Positions 19,849 through 31,415 are shown, numbered from the stretch's first letter. The stretch is DNA of 38,911 nucleotides from Chara braunii (GCA_003427395.1 BFEA01000034.1:5062655-5101565); one strand, 5' to 3'. Notes: generated by a model from the sequence alone, not told the origin. Numbers and translations: made by a program.

Positions 19849-22614
19849 ATGAAGAAAACATCCTCATGGGATGACATCCGGAGCTCGCTACTGCCATCAG
19901 ACCCTTCGCTGCACTACGACCGCCCACAGCACACTGCTAAATCGCCATGCTCGCAATCCCTGCAGATGTCCCTACTGCAGGTATACCAAGCCACACTGGG
20001 ACGAACACCTTTTCTGATTGAAAATCTCTCCTTCACCGACTTAGCTTCGCTTGTCCATATCATGTAGAACAAGCTAGAGGAGCTCAATGCCAAAATTCAA
20101 GACTTCGCCAACAACATCACCGACTCCTGCAGGAAAGCAGCTATCGAGAACAGGGAACTGAACCTTATGATTGCCAAAGCCGAGAAAATCATTATCGAGC
20201 TACACGGATATGATTCGTCTCACCTGGATTCCGCTAGACACGTTTCCATCACTGAGAGAACCGAAACTTTCAGCGAGACATACATAACTCGCATGTCGCT
20301 CTCGCAAGCCGAACTTGACTACTTCAGAAAAAAGGAGGCAGAACGGAGGAACAATGCATACGCTGAGCCTTCTCTGATCGCAAGAGATGCTGGACACAAA
20401 TATGCTAAGAAAAACCCATTTTTGTCGTTGGCATCCGGCATATGGACTGAAAAAGCCGTATTGCGCGTTCATAACAGACTCTGGAAACTTGACACATTCA
20501 ACTACACTGCACCAATTAGTGTCGAAGCATACATGGCTCTTGCCAGGATCACAAAAGCAGAAGTAGAGAACTGCCGCGCTGCTGCGAGGAACGGGAACAT
20601 CTACTTTCCGGCGACCAGGTGCGGATTAGATGCAGAGTTCCCGCCGATTGTCAATCTCAAGAAGGGTAAATGTCCAAAGAAACCACTCCTCCACCAGAAA
20701 GGCATCCCGAAGTTCCCCGCAAACCTCTCTGAGCTCAAGAAGATTTGGAATGCAGGAAGGCCTTACCTGAAGTGTCCATGCAATGGTTGCGAGAACAATT
20801 TCACCTGGTTCGATCATATGATCTGGTACGTCATCGGCAACCTGGATAAGATAGACCCGCAAGCTCCTTCGGACAAGATCAGGATGCTCGAGTTCCAGGC
20901 ATTGCTCCAAACAACTTGGAGAAAGCCGGTACTAGCGCAAATTTCCTTTGTCTTCATGAGAGAATACATGATCAAGATCGTTAACATGATCCTTACACAG
21001 AACAACAGAATCTCTGCAGAAGAAGTCATGGAGCATGAAGACCTCAGACACGTACCGTTCGCCCAAAAGTTTGATGTTGCCCTGCTCCCCGGCGCCGATG
21101 GGGTCCTTCACACCTGACAAACATGAGACCCTCCACAAAAGTCGAGGACAATTCGTTGAGAAGATGTAGGCAAATGACTCGGCAGCACGCCGATCCCAAA
21201 TGCCTTGTTCACCACACCGGGTCGAACAACAGCTACCACCCCTATACAGCAGACACAGACTGGCAATACACTCACAAGAGAATCGGGCAACCCGACCTGC
21301 AACACGCAAGGTTTCAGCAACACACCTTCCGAAACCACTCCCACTGTTACCCCAACAACAGCTACACCTGCCGTGACTACAGCACACGTGATGCCATTAC
21401 ACCAAGACAGACAGACGCCTGCAGCAACAAGCACACCTTTGCGAAGCACAACATCTGCTAATCTCAGCCCCGTAACAAATACCACTGCCCACGTGACACA
21501 CGGCTCTAATAACGGCACGACAATAAACGCCATTAGCAACACCATTCCAGCGCCACAGCGACACACTGCCGACGCAGCAACCACACTCTGACCAGTAATA
21601 GAAGGTTTCGCACATGCACAAACAAGAACTAATGCCTTCGCAACTTCTGTCGCACAACTCGCCGCACGACAGAACAATGTCGCCTCCACCAACAACTCCG
21701 CTCCCACGCCCGCCACCATCTCCATGCAAACTGCAACAAGACTAGCCAGCACTACACATAACTGCTACATTACACCCCTGAACGACCAAGCCAACACACA
21801 CACAGCACACATCATTAATAACACTGCACCCATGACCACAATCTCACTTCCAATACACCTAAGCACACACACGATCAACCAAACTACCACAGCCCCCACA
21901 GATAGCCAAAGACAAGCCCGACGGAGAGAACAACTTCTGAGCATAGCCATGAACCCGCTTCCGGCTGAAACTAGAAGAAACCGCAGAAGGGGTAACAAAA
22001 CACAAAGGGTGCACCTTCCAAAGACAAGGACACAGGCCAAGAAACAGACAAGAAGGAAGAAGCCACAGTACGACGGGCGACAACCAGACATACAGGAGGC
22101 CTTCCTGGCGCAACAGCTATGACAGCCGATGATTGCGGCTCACCAACATGCACCATCGCATGATACGACTGAGATAGCGATGGCTCTTGCATCGACCAGT
22201 GCTCCGAGGCTACAGAGAGGAGAACGAGAATGGACACCACGAGAAGACCTGATCCTTAGACAATGGACGCAGACGGGCACGACTGCGAAAATACCCCCAT
22301 CCGAGCGACAGACGGCAACAAACGTTGAAGTCATCCAGGTCATCAGCTGCGACATCAATGACGAAGAAAGAAGACAGCTCCCGATCACAATCAGCTCCCC
22401 ATCACATGACACGCCGAGCCGTCCTATCTCTGGCATTGACGCCCTTAGAACAAACTATGGAGCCAGCAGTGCGGACTCTTCGCTGCTTCGAACCAACAGT
22501 GGTAGCACGACGCATATGACAGAATCTCAATCTTTAGAAGAGTCATGGAAACGCGTTTGTAGAAGGCTTAGTCCAGATTACCAAAACAACCTCCCTAACT
22601 TGGGCAGAAGCTAG
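19849..22614 (+). pseudogene. Long broken frame, unrecognised protein
   Basis: One frame stays largely open for about 920 codons, interrupted by TAG at 20065 and TGA at 21115, 21124, 21157, 21175, 21589 and 22120, ending at TAG 22612. Codons 73-120 form a coiled coil (LEELNAKIQDFANNITD). A globular part follows, with a Cys cluster LKCPCNGCENNF before a His, a pattern slightly like the CPC..C zinc motif at the start of CACTA transposases but with shorter spacing. About 21205-21900 is Thr-rich. 21900-22110 is strongly basic (TRRNRRRGNKTQ). The end is acidic and Ser-rich with REWTPREDLILRQW, which loosely recalls a Myb/SANT helix. An acceptor-like TGTGCAG precedes the ATG. It is either a decayed transposon gene or exons with short introns at the stops. 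Confidence 0.45.
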
Positions 22615-23399
22615 CTCAACAGTAAACCGTAACAAACTGGAGAACACTGTAGAGACACTGAGCAATTTTTTGGATTATTACTTGGAGCACTATTTAAGAA
22701 ACTGAGCAACTGCTATAATGGCCAATTAGAGCTTATGCAGATATTGATCTCTACCACATATATACAGAATAAAACATAACGGAGTCCCTACGTACAGACA
22801 CCAGACTTAAAATGTCTTTCAACAGATTAGGATTCCTAAACAGACTATGACTGCAGACATTTCTACTTCCGTTGATACGAATAAGATAGTATCATGATGA
22901 GCTCTAAGCAAACGATTGGATTAATGCTGTTTAGAACTCAATATTCTTTTGGATAATAAATGTTTTACGAGTATGAAAAAACGAAATAAGTTATAACTGC
23001 AAACCAGATCCGGACTATTTTTCGAATTCTATCTACCACATAGGTATTCTTTACTAACCAATAACTATGTTCACTTCTCTGAGCAGTTGTATAATTGGAT
23101 GAGCATGCATCTTTTGTCCTATAGCACTTCATTCGGTTATACTGACACAACTAATGATTTTTTCTGAGTCTCAGTTTGAGTGGATATGAATGTAAGCTCT
23201 TTTGAATGAATTCATATCAGGACATATGGCGGACACCCCAGTTCCATACCTGAGAACCTGCCTTGCTTGGCCGAAAATTTATATACTTGGGTTGTTGTCG
23301 TACCCACACGTTCATAATACTTGTCTGCATTGTCCAGCCGTGCATTGGTAATTGATCTATGCAAACAACTACATACCTGTTTTTACCGCCCAACGAAAA
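22615..23399. other. Intergenic stretch, no gene supported
   Basis: Base composition is balanced here, between A/C-rich DNA to the left and G/T-rich DNA to the right. No long frame or repeat was seen. Confidence 0.4.
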
Positions 23400-24407
23400 T
23401 TGATGTTCTGACTAGATATAGTAATAACTAAAGGGACTGTCAGGCCTGAATAAGCTCTGGTATAAATGCTGGTAGCTAAAAACGCAGATAGCTCCGCACT
23501 ACAATTTCTTCATCAATCCAGACATAACTGCATATCCCTCAGTTCAAATATGTCCCTGCCTACCTGGCCTCGTGTCTGTTCGGGTTGCTCTTCGTGCTTT
23601 CTCCTCCATACTCGCATGACTTCATTTGGTTAATATGCCCGTGCAAATGTGCTAGCCATCTATAAATACATGTTATGATAAGACACTAGTACACATATGA
23701 CTCACAACTGGTCGTCAGCAATCGACCTCGCACTATGGGAACCAACCTCCATGGGAATAGTCATGCCCTCCTTCTGGTAGCCAGCCGGCCGAGAGTTCGT
23801 TAGCATACTGTCTGAATCTCGGTTGCTGACAAAAGCATTGGTCCGGGATTTGCTCTATCCAGGTAGATATCTTGAAGTCTTGAAAGACGACAGCTGGTTC
23901 GTATAGAGCTTTGGCTATGTGGTCGTTGTAGGTCTATGAGAAGGTGAATTTGTCTAGGACATGTATGGCTTCAGGGTTGTGTATTTGCATTATAAGTTTA
24001 AGTATGTTTTTGAATCTAATTCTGTCCATTATCCGGTTCGCATAGTGGTAGGAGATGATCTATTTGTCTGTTGTCTTTGTTGTTCTCCAGCCGAGCCTTC
24101 CGTCCTCCATTGCGTGAAGCCGTGGATCCTTCACATTTGTCGGACAGATGGCTGAAAAGAGTTTAGATTCAATATTAATAGACTTAGGTGTGAGGATCGC
24201 TATTGCCATGCTTATTTCGGGGAAGCGGGAGAGTGTAAAAGGTAGGCTATTTTCAATGTTATCCTTCCAAGTATGCCAGAAGGTGTTTTGAGCCACTAGT
24301 GGTAGCGACTGCGTATAATCTGTATATACTAGTTTGTATGGGGTAAGAGGTTTTAGTTCTGTGTAGTATATTACAAACGGCTGATGTCTGGGTGTGCATG
24401 TGTGCAT
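23400..24407 (-). pseudogene. Decayed minus-strand frame, unrecognised
   Basis: The open part 24407-24060 (115 codons) reads like a protein (PLTPYKLVYTDYTQSLPLVA, FWHTWKDNIENSLPFTLSRF, SICP-type Cys, DPRLHAMEDGRLGW). After its TAG the same frame stays protein-like (YHYANRIMDRIRFKNILKLI, then a TAG at 23934, then AKALYEPAVVFQDFKISTWI and ANELSAGWLPEGGHDYSHGG) to a TAG at 23733, and more weakly to about 23400 with further stops. I recognise no family. The minus strand is A/C-rich, as is the sense strand of the broken frame at 19849-22614, so both may come from related elements in opposite orientation. Confidence 0.3.
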
Positions 24408-24939
24408 TTTAGTGTTTCAAGCGGTGTTACTGAGCATGGTAATTTAACATCTATAGTTGTGTAGATGGTAGTTTATCGGGGTAGTGAGATAGCTACATGA
24501 GTACTCTTTGTCTTGGGCAGAGGTCTAGGTGACAGCAGACAAAGCTACAAAAATGAGCTAAAAATGAAGTAAAAAATGAAGTCATACAGGCGAGTCTTCT
24601 CATATCTTATTCTGGGCAACACAGTCGGCGAAGACATGCATGTGTTGGGTTCATGGAAGTGTATGCAGCCGATCATCCGGTACAGTGGAATCAGCTAGTC
24701 GAACTTTTTCATTCAGATCTGCTTCCTGAACTTCTATTACTATCTGGTCAGAGCGCGAGATCTTTCAGAAACCATATCCATCCATCTGTGTTTGGACATT
24801 CACACATGCCAATTTAGACAGAGTAGTCACACATTTGATTAACAGAATTTTATGTTTGGAATTCATATCATCAGTCTGTAGGGGTCAGACTCCTTAGCCA
24901 TGTATAGGATATAGGTTTATGACAGACTTTTGTTCCTTG
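24408..24939. other. G/T-rich stretch, nothing recognised
   Basis: No ORF of note and no repeat seen. Confidence 0.35.
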
Positions 24940-25715
24940 TGTGATGAAGGCTCCCGTGGAGTCGTCACGTTGCTTGCATGAACTGACTAAGGTAAATAAT
25001 GGGATACTCCCGAAAGAGTTACCCTGCCATTCACCCGACTAAGTAATGATCTGGTGAAGTATCTGTCTGATTTTCGGCGTTGGTAACGGGAAGATGTCGT
25101 GCGTCTTCTCTGTTACTTTACGAAAGTAGGTGTAGGAGGTAATCCGGTTCTCCCGTGGGGTACATGTCTTCAACGACTAACAAAAGCAAAGGTGATAGGA
25201 GGGCTCTCCTATCACAGATCTGACCAGACTTGGAAAGGAACTAAGTACCCACTGTGTGAGTACACGAACTCCTAAGTCTGGGGCGATCTGTCCGACCTCC
25301 CGTAGGAGTCGGCATACCTTTTTCTCGTTAACAATGCATAGTCAAGATAGATGAACGGTCAGGATGACTCAACGAAGAGTTCTTCTTTATTAATCTTCTA
25401 CACATCAAACTGGTGGTAGGATGGCTCCCGGGAGGGTTATCCTAATACTTGTTTGATTCGGAGATCAACTAACGAGGGAAGAAATGACGAAATTGTGTTT
25501 GGACAGTAGAGGGATACTCTCATGTGAGTAAACCTACTACTTGTTTGGGTATGACTGATGAATGACATAAGTAATTACTAACGATCTATTTGGTTAACAT
25601 TAAATCAGGCTATGGGAGGCTCCCGTGGGGTCGTCCTATCGCTTGATTAAACGAGTGATATTCACAGTCATTCAGGTAGTAGTAGGATAACTCCCGTGAG
25701 GTCATCCTATTACAA
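24940..25715. repeat. Diverged array of hairpin repeats
   Basis: At least nine foldback words occur at irregular spacing, near 24949, 25001, 25150, 25192, 25302, 25418, 25511, 25614 and 25682. Most follow GGAT-RACTCCCGTGRGGT-RTCCTA, where the two arms pair. The one at 25192-25215 is a perfect 10-bp stem (GTGATAGGAG) with a GGCT loop. Versions such as ACTCTCATGTGAGT match the insert found in the last monomers of the 71-bp satellite, so the two arrays look related. Confidence 0.55.
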
Positions 25716-26333
25716 GCTCGGACCTGAGCTGGAATAGTTAACTGAATTTAACTTTATTTATGCTCGTGCTCAATCGATGATCATACTCGATAGCGTGGTA
25801 ATTTTCATACTATCTCACCCCTATACAGTTCCCGTCTAGCAGCGTGCGCATCATCATATCCTTACATCACATAGGCGTGTTGTGTTAACTTATGTATCGC
25901 GCCATTATGACCCTTACTTATTAAGCTCCTATTAACTATAAACTTACAAGTGTTGTTTTGCATGTGCTGTCTTGCATAAAAATTTGTGTGTTGTGCTGCC
26001 AAGACGCAAAAAATAAGAAATCGAGAAAATCAAGAGAAAGGCCACAATAAAAATTTTCTAAATAGGCTTATTGACTTCATAGAGGAGAAAAAAAAGATTG
26101 AAGGAGGAAGAAGAGAAAGGAAAGAGAAAAGAGAATGGTATAGGGTTGTACGTTATCATGGTCACTAGCACAAACATACAATCTCCTCTGATAAAATGAC
26201 TAGATACCTTTTTTTTACATGAAATATTATACCGCTCATTACCGTGCTTGAGTCGCTTTCCTGTATCCATCCGATGATAAAATTATACTCCTCCCATATT
26301 CATCCTACCTCGTTGCAAATACTTGACCGTCAC
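25716..26333. other. Spacer between hairpin array and satellite
   Basis: No gene supported. A purine-rich run at about 26085-26135 gives a charged open frame of no evident meaning. Confidence 0.35.
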
Positions 26334-27065
26334 AATAACTTATGAACTAAATTAGGTACTCTCTACCGGATCGACTGTCGTCGTGATGGGAAGAGAGTAC
26401 TAATAATAACTTATGAACTAAAATAGGTACTCTTTACCGGATCGACTGTCGTCGTGATGGGAAGAGGGTTTTAACAATAACCTATGAACTAAAATTAGGT
26501 ACTCTCTACCGTAACGACTCTCGTCGTGACGGGAAGAGATATCTAACAATAACTTATGAACTAAGTTATGTACTCTCTACTGGATCGACTGTCGTCGTGA
26601 TGGGAAGAGGGTACTAATAATAACTTATGAACTAAAATAGGTACTTTTTACCGGATCGACTGTCGTCGTGATGGGAAGAGGGTTTTAACAATAACCTATG
26701 AACTAAGATTAGGTACTCTCTACCGTAACGACTGTCGTCGTGACGGAAAGAGGTATCTAATAATAACTTGTGAACTAAATTAGGTACTTTCTACTGTAGC
26801 GACTATCGTCGTGATGCGAAGAGGTATTTGACAATAAGTAATGAGTTAAATTAGGTGCTCTTTACCGGATCAACTGTCGTCGTGATGGGCAGAGGTGTCT
26901 GACACTAACCTATGGACTAACTCATATGCGAGTTACCCTACCATCTGCCGGATCGAATGTCGTCATCACGAGTAGAGATGTCTGACACTAATTTATGAAC
27001 TAAATGAGGTACTCATGTGTGAGTTACCATACTCTTTACCGGATCGACTGTCGTCGTGAAGAGGA
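26334..27065. repeat. 71-bp satellite, ten monomers, higher-order period
   Basis: Monomers start at 26334, 26405, 26476, 26548, 26619, 26690, 26762, 26833, 26904 and 26987. Spacings are 71, 71, 72, 71, 71, 72, 71, 71 and 83. Monomers 1-3 and 4-6 match in order: the second of each trio has AAAATAGG and GGTTTTAAC, the third has AACCTATG and CCGTAACGAC. The array therefore has a 214-bp three-monomer higher-order repeat. Each monomer can fold: in the first, GTACTCTCT (26356) pairs with AGAGAGTAC (26392) around a CGAC/GTCG inner stem. The last two carry an extra hairpin word of about 12 bp. Confidence 0.9.
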
Positions 27066-28700
27066 GAATAGTCTGCTTCTTCAATTATCCCACCTTACAT
27101 TCCCGCCGCCATCGTGCGTACATGATCCACCCTTCGTTTTGTAAATCGTACCAACGGATCATTACTTATGTATGGAGCTTACGCTCTTATTTTGCCGCAA
27201 CAATCTATGAGAGGTTATCCCTTAACCACCATGTAGGGGAAATGCCTGAAAAACAATTATAGTAGGTTCGAGTGAAGTTTGTCATGAACTAGCCTGGTGG
27301 AAGCACTAGTTCTAATGAGGTTTGAATCTCAAATCTAGGTCAGTATTAGAAAATATAAGAAGGGTTGAATCTCCTCAATATCTCATCGTTAAAGTACCTC
27401 TTCTAAATAACGGGAAATGATGATGCTAAAGTGAGGGGAAAAAAAGGTGAAGCATACTGATAATTTCCTCCTGAAGTTGGATAATGTATGTGAGTGTCGA
27501 AAAAACCTTCAGAACCCTAAAAAGTGCATAGCTGTTAGGCTAACCACTTAAAGACTATGCGCGTTCACGAAGTCATGTGTCGTGCTTCCTGACTGTAGGT
27601 TTGTAAATAAAACTAACCTGATTACTTATTGTTACAAAATCTAAATAGATTATCAAATTCTTAAGAGCGATATGATATAGATCCTAATGATGGACTCGGT
27701 CTCTCGATAATATTCTGACTCTGAAGATTGCATCGTGCAACATATGGGCTTAGGACTATTTACTCAGAATAATAACCGTCTAGTTGTCAACATTATACTG
27801 TAGCAAAGTCATAGTAGGTATGTTTAGATAGCGGTGAACTAACGTATATCATGTTCATTCTTATACAAAGAACCTTGATTTTTCGGTATAGCTTTTAGAA
27901 GGACAAACTTGGATATGTATGGTAATGAGAGTCTAGAAAACTGATTATAAACTTAATGTGAATTGATATGAGTGAGTAAATGAAATAAAAGTCGGCGATA
28001 CTATGTTTAGTAATCTCAACAGTTAAAGACCGACTAGCTAGTATGAATAAGTTTGTAATATTGAGGCAGTGTGATATGGGGTTTAATTGGCAGAGTTGTT
28101 TATTATAATAAGTTAATAACATTTAATCATGAGATATAAATTAATTATTTCATCAACCACTTAGTGACATATTAAGCCTTAGGGGCGAGAAGTATAGCGA
28201 GCGTAATATTATGTTATTTATTTGAAACATACGTATCCGTTTGAGGTTGTATATAGTAGAGTATGGTAATAAATTTGTTTTAGGAAACATTTCATAAAGA
28301 ATCTGATTATATTTATTGAATTCTTGAAAAAGATATGAATGCACTCGAACTTTATCAGTTGGTCAAGCATTGAAAATTGTATCATGGGACTATTTTCTTG
28401 AATGACTATCTCCTTTGTTGTGCTCAATATGATCAGAGTATGAGAGTATCCACTTGAAGGATAACCTACTCCTCGAATTACAGTATTATCACTACTTATT
28501 CCCACTATGGGGAATATATATGACTGGGTATGAATGAATGCATGTGAAAATGAATAATATATGTTTCAAGTGATATATCATTGTATATTTTGTTCTTTGT
28601 TGAGTAAAAGTTGTAACTCGTTAAGTAAGTATATTTATCAATTGCTTGGTGATTGTTTGTACCTGACTGACTATGTTTACGAACTGCTTTCTTCAATAAG
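27066..28700. other. G/T-rich stretch, probable intron or intergenic
   Basis: No exon could be fixed here. Because it lies just before three plus-strand exons, part of it may be intron of the same gene. Confidence 0.3.
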
Positions 28701-29232
28701 GGTAGAAAACGGTATGAAATTCACGTTCAACATGGGGCTGGAGGTGAATGGAGTGACCTACCTTTGAAGAGAAGAAATTCTCTCAAGGGAGGTCAGCATG
28801 CTGAATCTGTCATTTGAAAGAATGCATCGTTGATTGATATTTTTCCAAGCAGCTAAAAAGAGTATAGTAAAGTCCAGTAAGTGGTGTTGAAACTCACGCC
28901 GGAACAATGTTCCTGGTCCATAGTGAGGTGTTGTCCCCTTTTCTGATGAGGAGAAGGTGACTATATTATCATCGAAGGGGAGGAAGATGTTAGGGACTTT
29001 GTCAAGACGTTGTCTACAGTGAAGGCGACTGTTGTTCACCATGAGGTAAGGAGTGGTTGCCTAAGCTTGTGTCGGGCAGGGTCACCTCATGTCCATGGTC
29101 AAGGCCTAACCAACCATGAGCATGTGAGATGGGTCCGTTCTACTCTGTTGACAGAAAACTGATAAGATATCGGCATTGGGATCGGAGGGAGAGATGGTGA
29201 GGCTCAGTCCCAGAGCAGGGCTCAGGATCTGA
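28701..29232 (+). CDS. Last three exons of an unrecognised gene
   Basis: Three segments join with agreeing phase. Exon a (28701-28791) follows a pyrimidine-rich acceptor ending AATAAG and encodes GRKRYEIHVQHGAGGEWSDL and more. Its donor is GAG before GTCAGC. Exon b (28951-29045) follows TTTTCTGATGAG and encodes EGDYIIIEGEEDVRDFVKTL, ending GAG before GTAAGG. Exon c (29155-29232) follows TACTCTGTTGACAG and ends at TGA. The lengths 91, 95 and 78 sum to a multiple of three, and introns of 159 and 109 nt have GT-AG ends. The 87-residue tail is acidic then mixed, and I recognise no family. Upstream exons were not found. Exon a is the least certain. Confidence 0.5.
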
Positions 29233-29301
29233 GATGCTATCCCTTTGGTAGGATTACACCACCCCTCGACACAATATACCTCTGTTAAGCAAAAAAGAGC
29301 A

Positions 29302-29307
29302 AATAAA
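29302..29307 (+). terminator. Possible poly-A signal
   Basis: AATAAA 70 bases after the stop of the three-exon gene, in A-rich sequence followed by a T/G-rich stretch. The position fits a 3-prime end signal. Confidence 0.35.
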
Positions 29308-29309
29308 TG

Positions 29310-30165
29310 TTATGTCATTGTTATTTTGTATCTTCATTGCATTTGTTTTTGTGGTATTTAATTGTAATCATTGTTCTCATTGTTCGTGGAAAGTTTATGT
29401 TTGTCTGCAGTGATATGATTGAATGGTTTGGATTTTTCATGAGCTTCCTTTACAGCTCAAACATCTCCTTGTAATATTACTTATTATTCACACTAAAGTA
29501 TTTCTTTATGGCAGGCGAATGTCGTTTACATTTGTATTGTAAAAGTTTCGTGAAGACAGGGGGAAAACCCTGCGTACAGTAAAAGTTGTCTTTGAATAGT
29601 TTCTTCAATATTGGTTGTGATTTCATTGACATGATACGATATTTTGATTTTTGATGATCATCTCAAGAAGGTTTAGTCCTCCTTGAGTACGTTCTGATTA
29701 ATACTCGGACACGAGTATTATAGATGTATTCGTACGATACATTATTGAGTCGGTTCTCATTTGAATTATTTAAGATCTGACCCCAAAATGGAAGACTGAT
29801 GATGAGCTGAAAAATTGAGTCTTATTTTGAATCATGAAAATTATTGGAGGGACACCAAAAGATGGGTCCTGCAATGAAAAGACACATGAGATGTGTCCTC
29901 TTTTAAGGTTCTTTTAAAATATGGGTATTTTGCAGAAGGCACCGTTCACCATCCCAATGGGGATAGTCTGAGATAAGATTAAAGGATCCCGAAATAGGAT
30001 CGTTTGAAATTGTTGATGTTATGAAAGAATATCTTTTGCATCAATGGTATTGTGGAAGCCAAAAATTTTATATTTATTTTGGGTTTTCGGCTCGTTTTAC
30101 TTATTTTGAGGGTCCCCGAGACGTGTGTTTGACTGAGCTGTGATCGAGACAGAAAAACAAGACCA
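29310..30165. other. Intergenic stretch, nothing recognised
   Basis: T-rich with small foldbacks (for example ACACATGAGATGTGT near 29883). No gene supported. Confidence 0.35.
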
Positions 30166-30420
30166 CTGAGTGGCAACCTGACGATGCCCCTCGTTCATCC
30201 ACTATTTGGCAGTCCGACGATGATGAGAATTTTGTTCTCATTGGTTTATTCATATATTGATTTTTGATATATATTGAAATGCACATCGTTCATTCTATAA
30301 GTGGCAACCTGACGAGGGGGGAAAATTTGTCAATGAATTATGAATTATTTTTTGTATATATTGAAATGAACATCGTTCTTCCACTTCAGGAGGTCAGTCT
30401 GAGGGACTAAATTACCAAGC
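30166..30420. repeat. Short direct repeat, about 131-bp period
   Basis: TGGCAACCTGACGA occurs at 30171 and 30302, each preceded by GTTCATTC-like or GACCACTGAG context and followed by AT-rich TATATTGAAATG(C/A)ACATCGTTC. Weaker versions lie at 30208 and near 30390. Confidence 0.55.
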
Positions 30421-30969
30421 CTATGGTGAAAAATTAGCATCGTTGGGACGTAACTCCCAGCGTGGGATGCTGACCAAGTATAACCAGGAAACAAACCTTC
30501 TGATTGTGGCCCAGAGTTGAAACCTGAAGGGTGGTTGCCCTATTGGGGATCAACTCAGGTAGTTATCAGAAGGGTCGAGAGTCAGGTTTAGAAGTTGGGT
30601 AAAACCCAGGATATGAGGATTTACCCGTTATTGCGTTACCAATACGGGAACCACTGTTAATATAACAACACAGTGGGTCGCGGATCTGGCCTGATAAACC
30701 GGATTGTGGTGGGTTTAGACCGAGACTGCCGATCCCCTCGCATTAGACTTCGGGTGGGACGGTAATGTGGTTTAGGTTACGATCCGTGTCAAGAGAGGGC
30801 AGATTCTATGACTCCGCGGACAACTAACGAGGACCTTGGAAGAAAGTATAAAGATGTGGAAAATATGATTGTTGTTTCTCTCGGTAACTTTCACCGTTGT
30901 AGTACAGATTCAATATCCCCACCATTGGTTTTATTGAGTTTGGTTTGTGAGTTTCGGTATGTGGGAGAC

Positions 30970-30986
30970 CTGGGTTAGAATCCCAG
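30970..30986 (+). other. tRNA-type T-arm (B box)
   Basis: CTGGG and CCCAG form a perfect 5-bp stem around a 7-base loop TTAGAAT. GGTTAGAATCC differs from the Pol III B-box consensus by one base. No clear A box or acceptor stem was found upstream, so it is a tRNA-derived remnant at most. Confidence 0.4.
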
Positions 30987-31169
30987 CGATGGTAGAGTGT
31001 ACCAAGAAAGACAATATGAATGTTGACCGCATCTTAATCCAGAGACTCGGATTTGGCTATCCACTTATCAAAGATGCACCTTATTTGGGAAAGGGTTTCA
31101 CCTTCTCTTTCAAACAGGAAAAGAGAAGGACATGTATTGTTTTGTATTGTATCATCTGTCTAGTAGTGT

Positions 31170-31415
31170 CATCGATCTTGTCATATTTTACCAATTGATT
31201 TGATATTGGGAAACGATGTGAACGGGAACTTCATGAGCGATTGTGATAAAACGCCCTTAGCGACGGGGATGTCGCTTAATGGGGTCTGGGATACTGTCGG
31301 ACCAAATACCCTTACAAGGGTATTTGGACATGCTTTTGCATTTGTCACAACGACGATGTCGGCTACCATGACGGAGTCAGTCGGAGATGAAAAGGGTGTG
31401 CACGTTTTAGCGTGA
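31170..31415 (+). pseudogene. Possible retroviral-type protease end
   Basis: A short plus-strand frame, open after stops at about 31167, reads HILPIDLILGNDVNGNF near its start. LILGND resembles the C-terminal signature (ILG followed by D) of retroelement aspartic proteases. The catalytic DSG or DTG part is not seen upstream in any frame. The rest of the frame, to TGA-adjacent sequence at 31415, has no known motif. It could be a chance match. Confidence 0.25.
31302..31327. repeat. Perfect 12-bp-stem palindrome
   Basis: CCAAATACCCTT and AAGGGTATTTGG flank a 2-base spacer (AC). It is the left end of the hairpin-dense tract. Confidence 0.9.

Noticed and set aside
20770-20830. CPCNGCEN motif as proof of a CACTA transposase
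   Set aside because: The Cys to His spacing is shorter than in that domain, and no TNP2-type catalytic region follows. Only a weak resemblance is recorded.
21108-22240. Large minus-strand ORFs (up to 214 aa) rich in Val, Cys, Ala and Leu
   Set aside because: They are the antisense of the Thr- and His-rich plus-strand frame. Their composition follows from A/C-rich DNA, not from protein selection.
26334-27065. CRISPR-like array of regular repeats
   Set aside because: There are no unique spacers: the repeat fills the whole period, as in a satellite, and the genome is eukaryotic.
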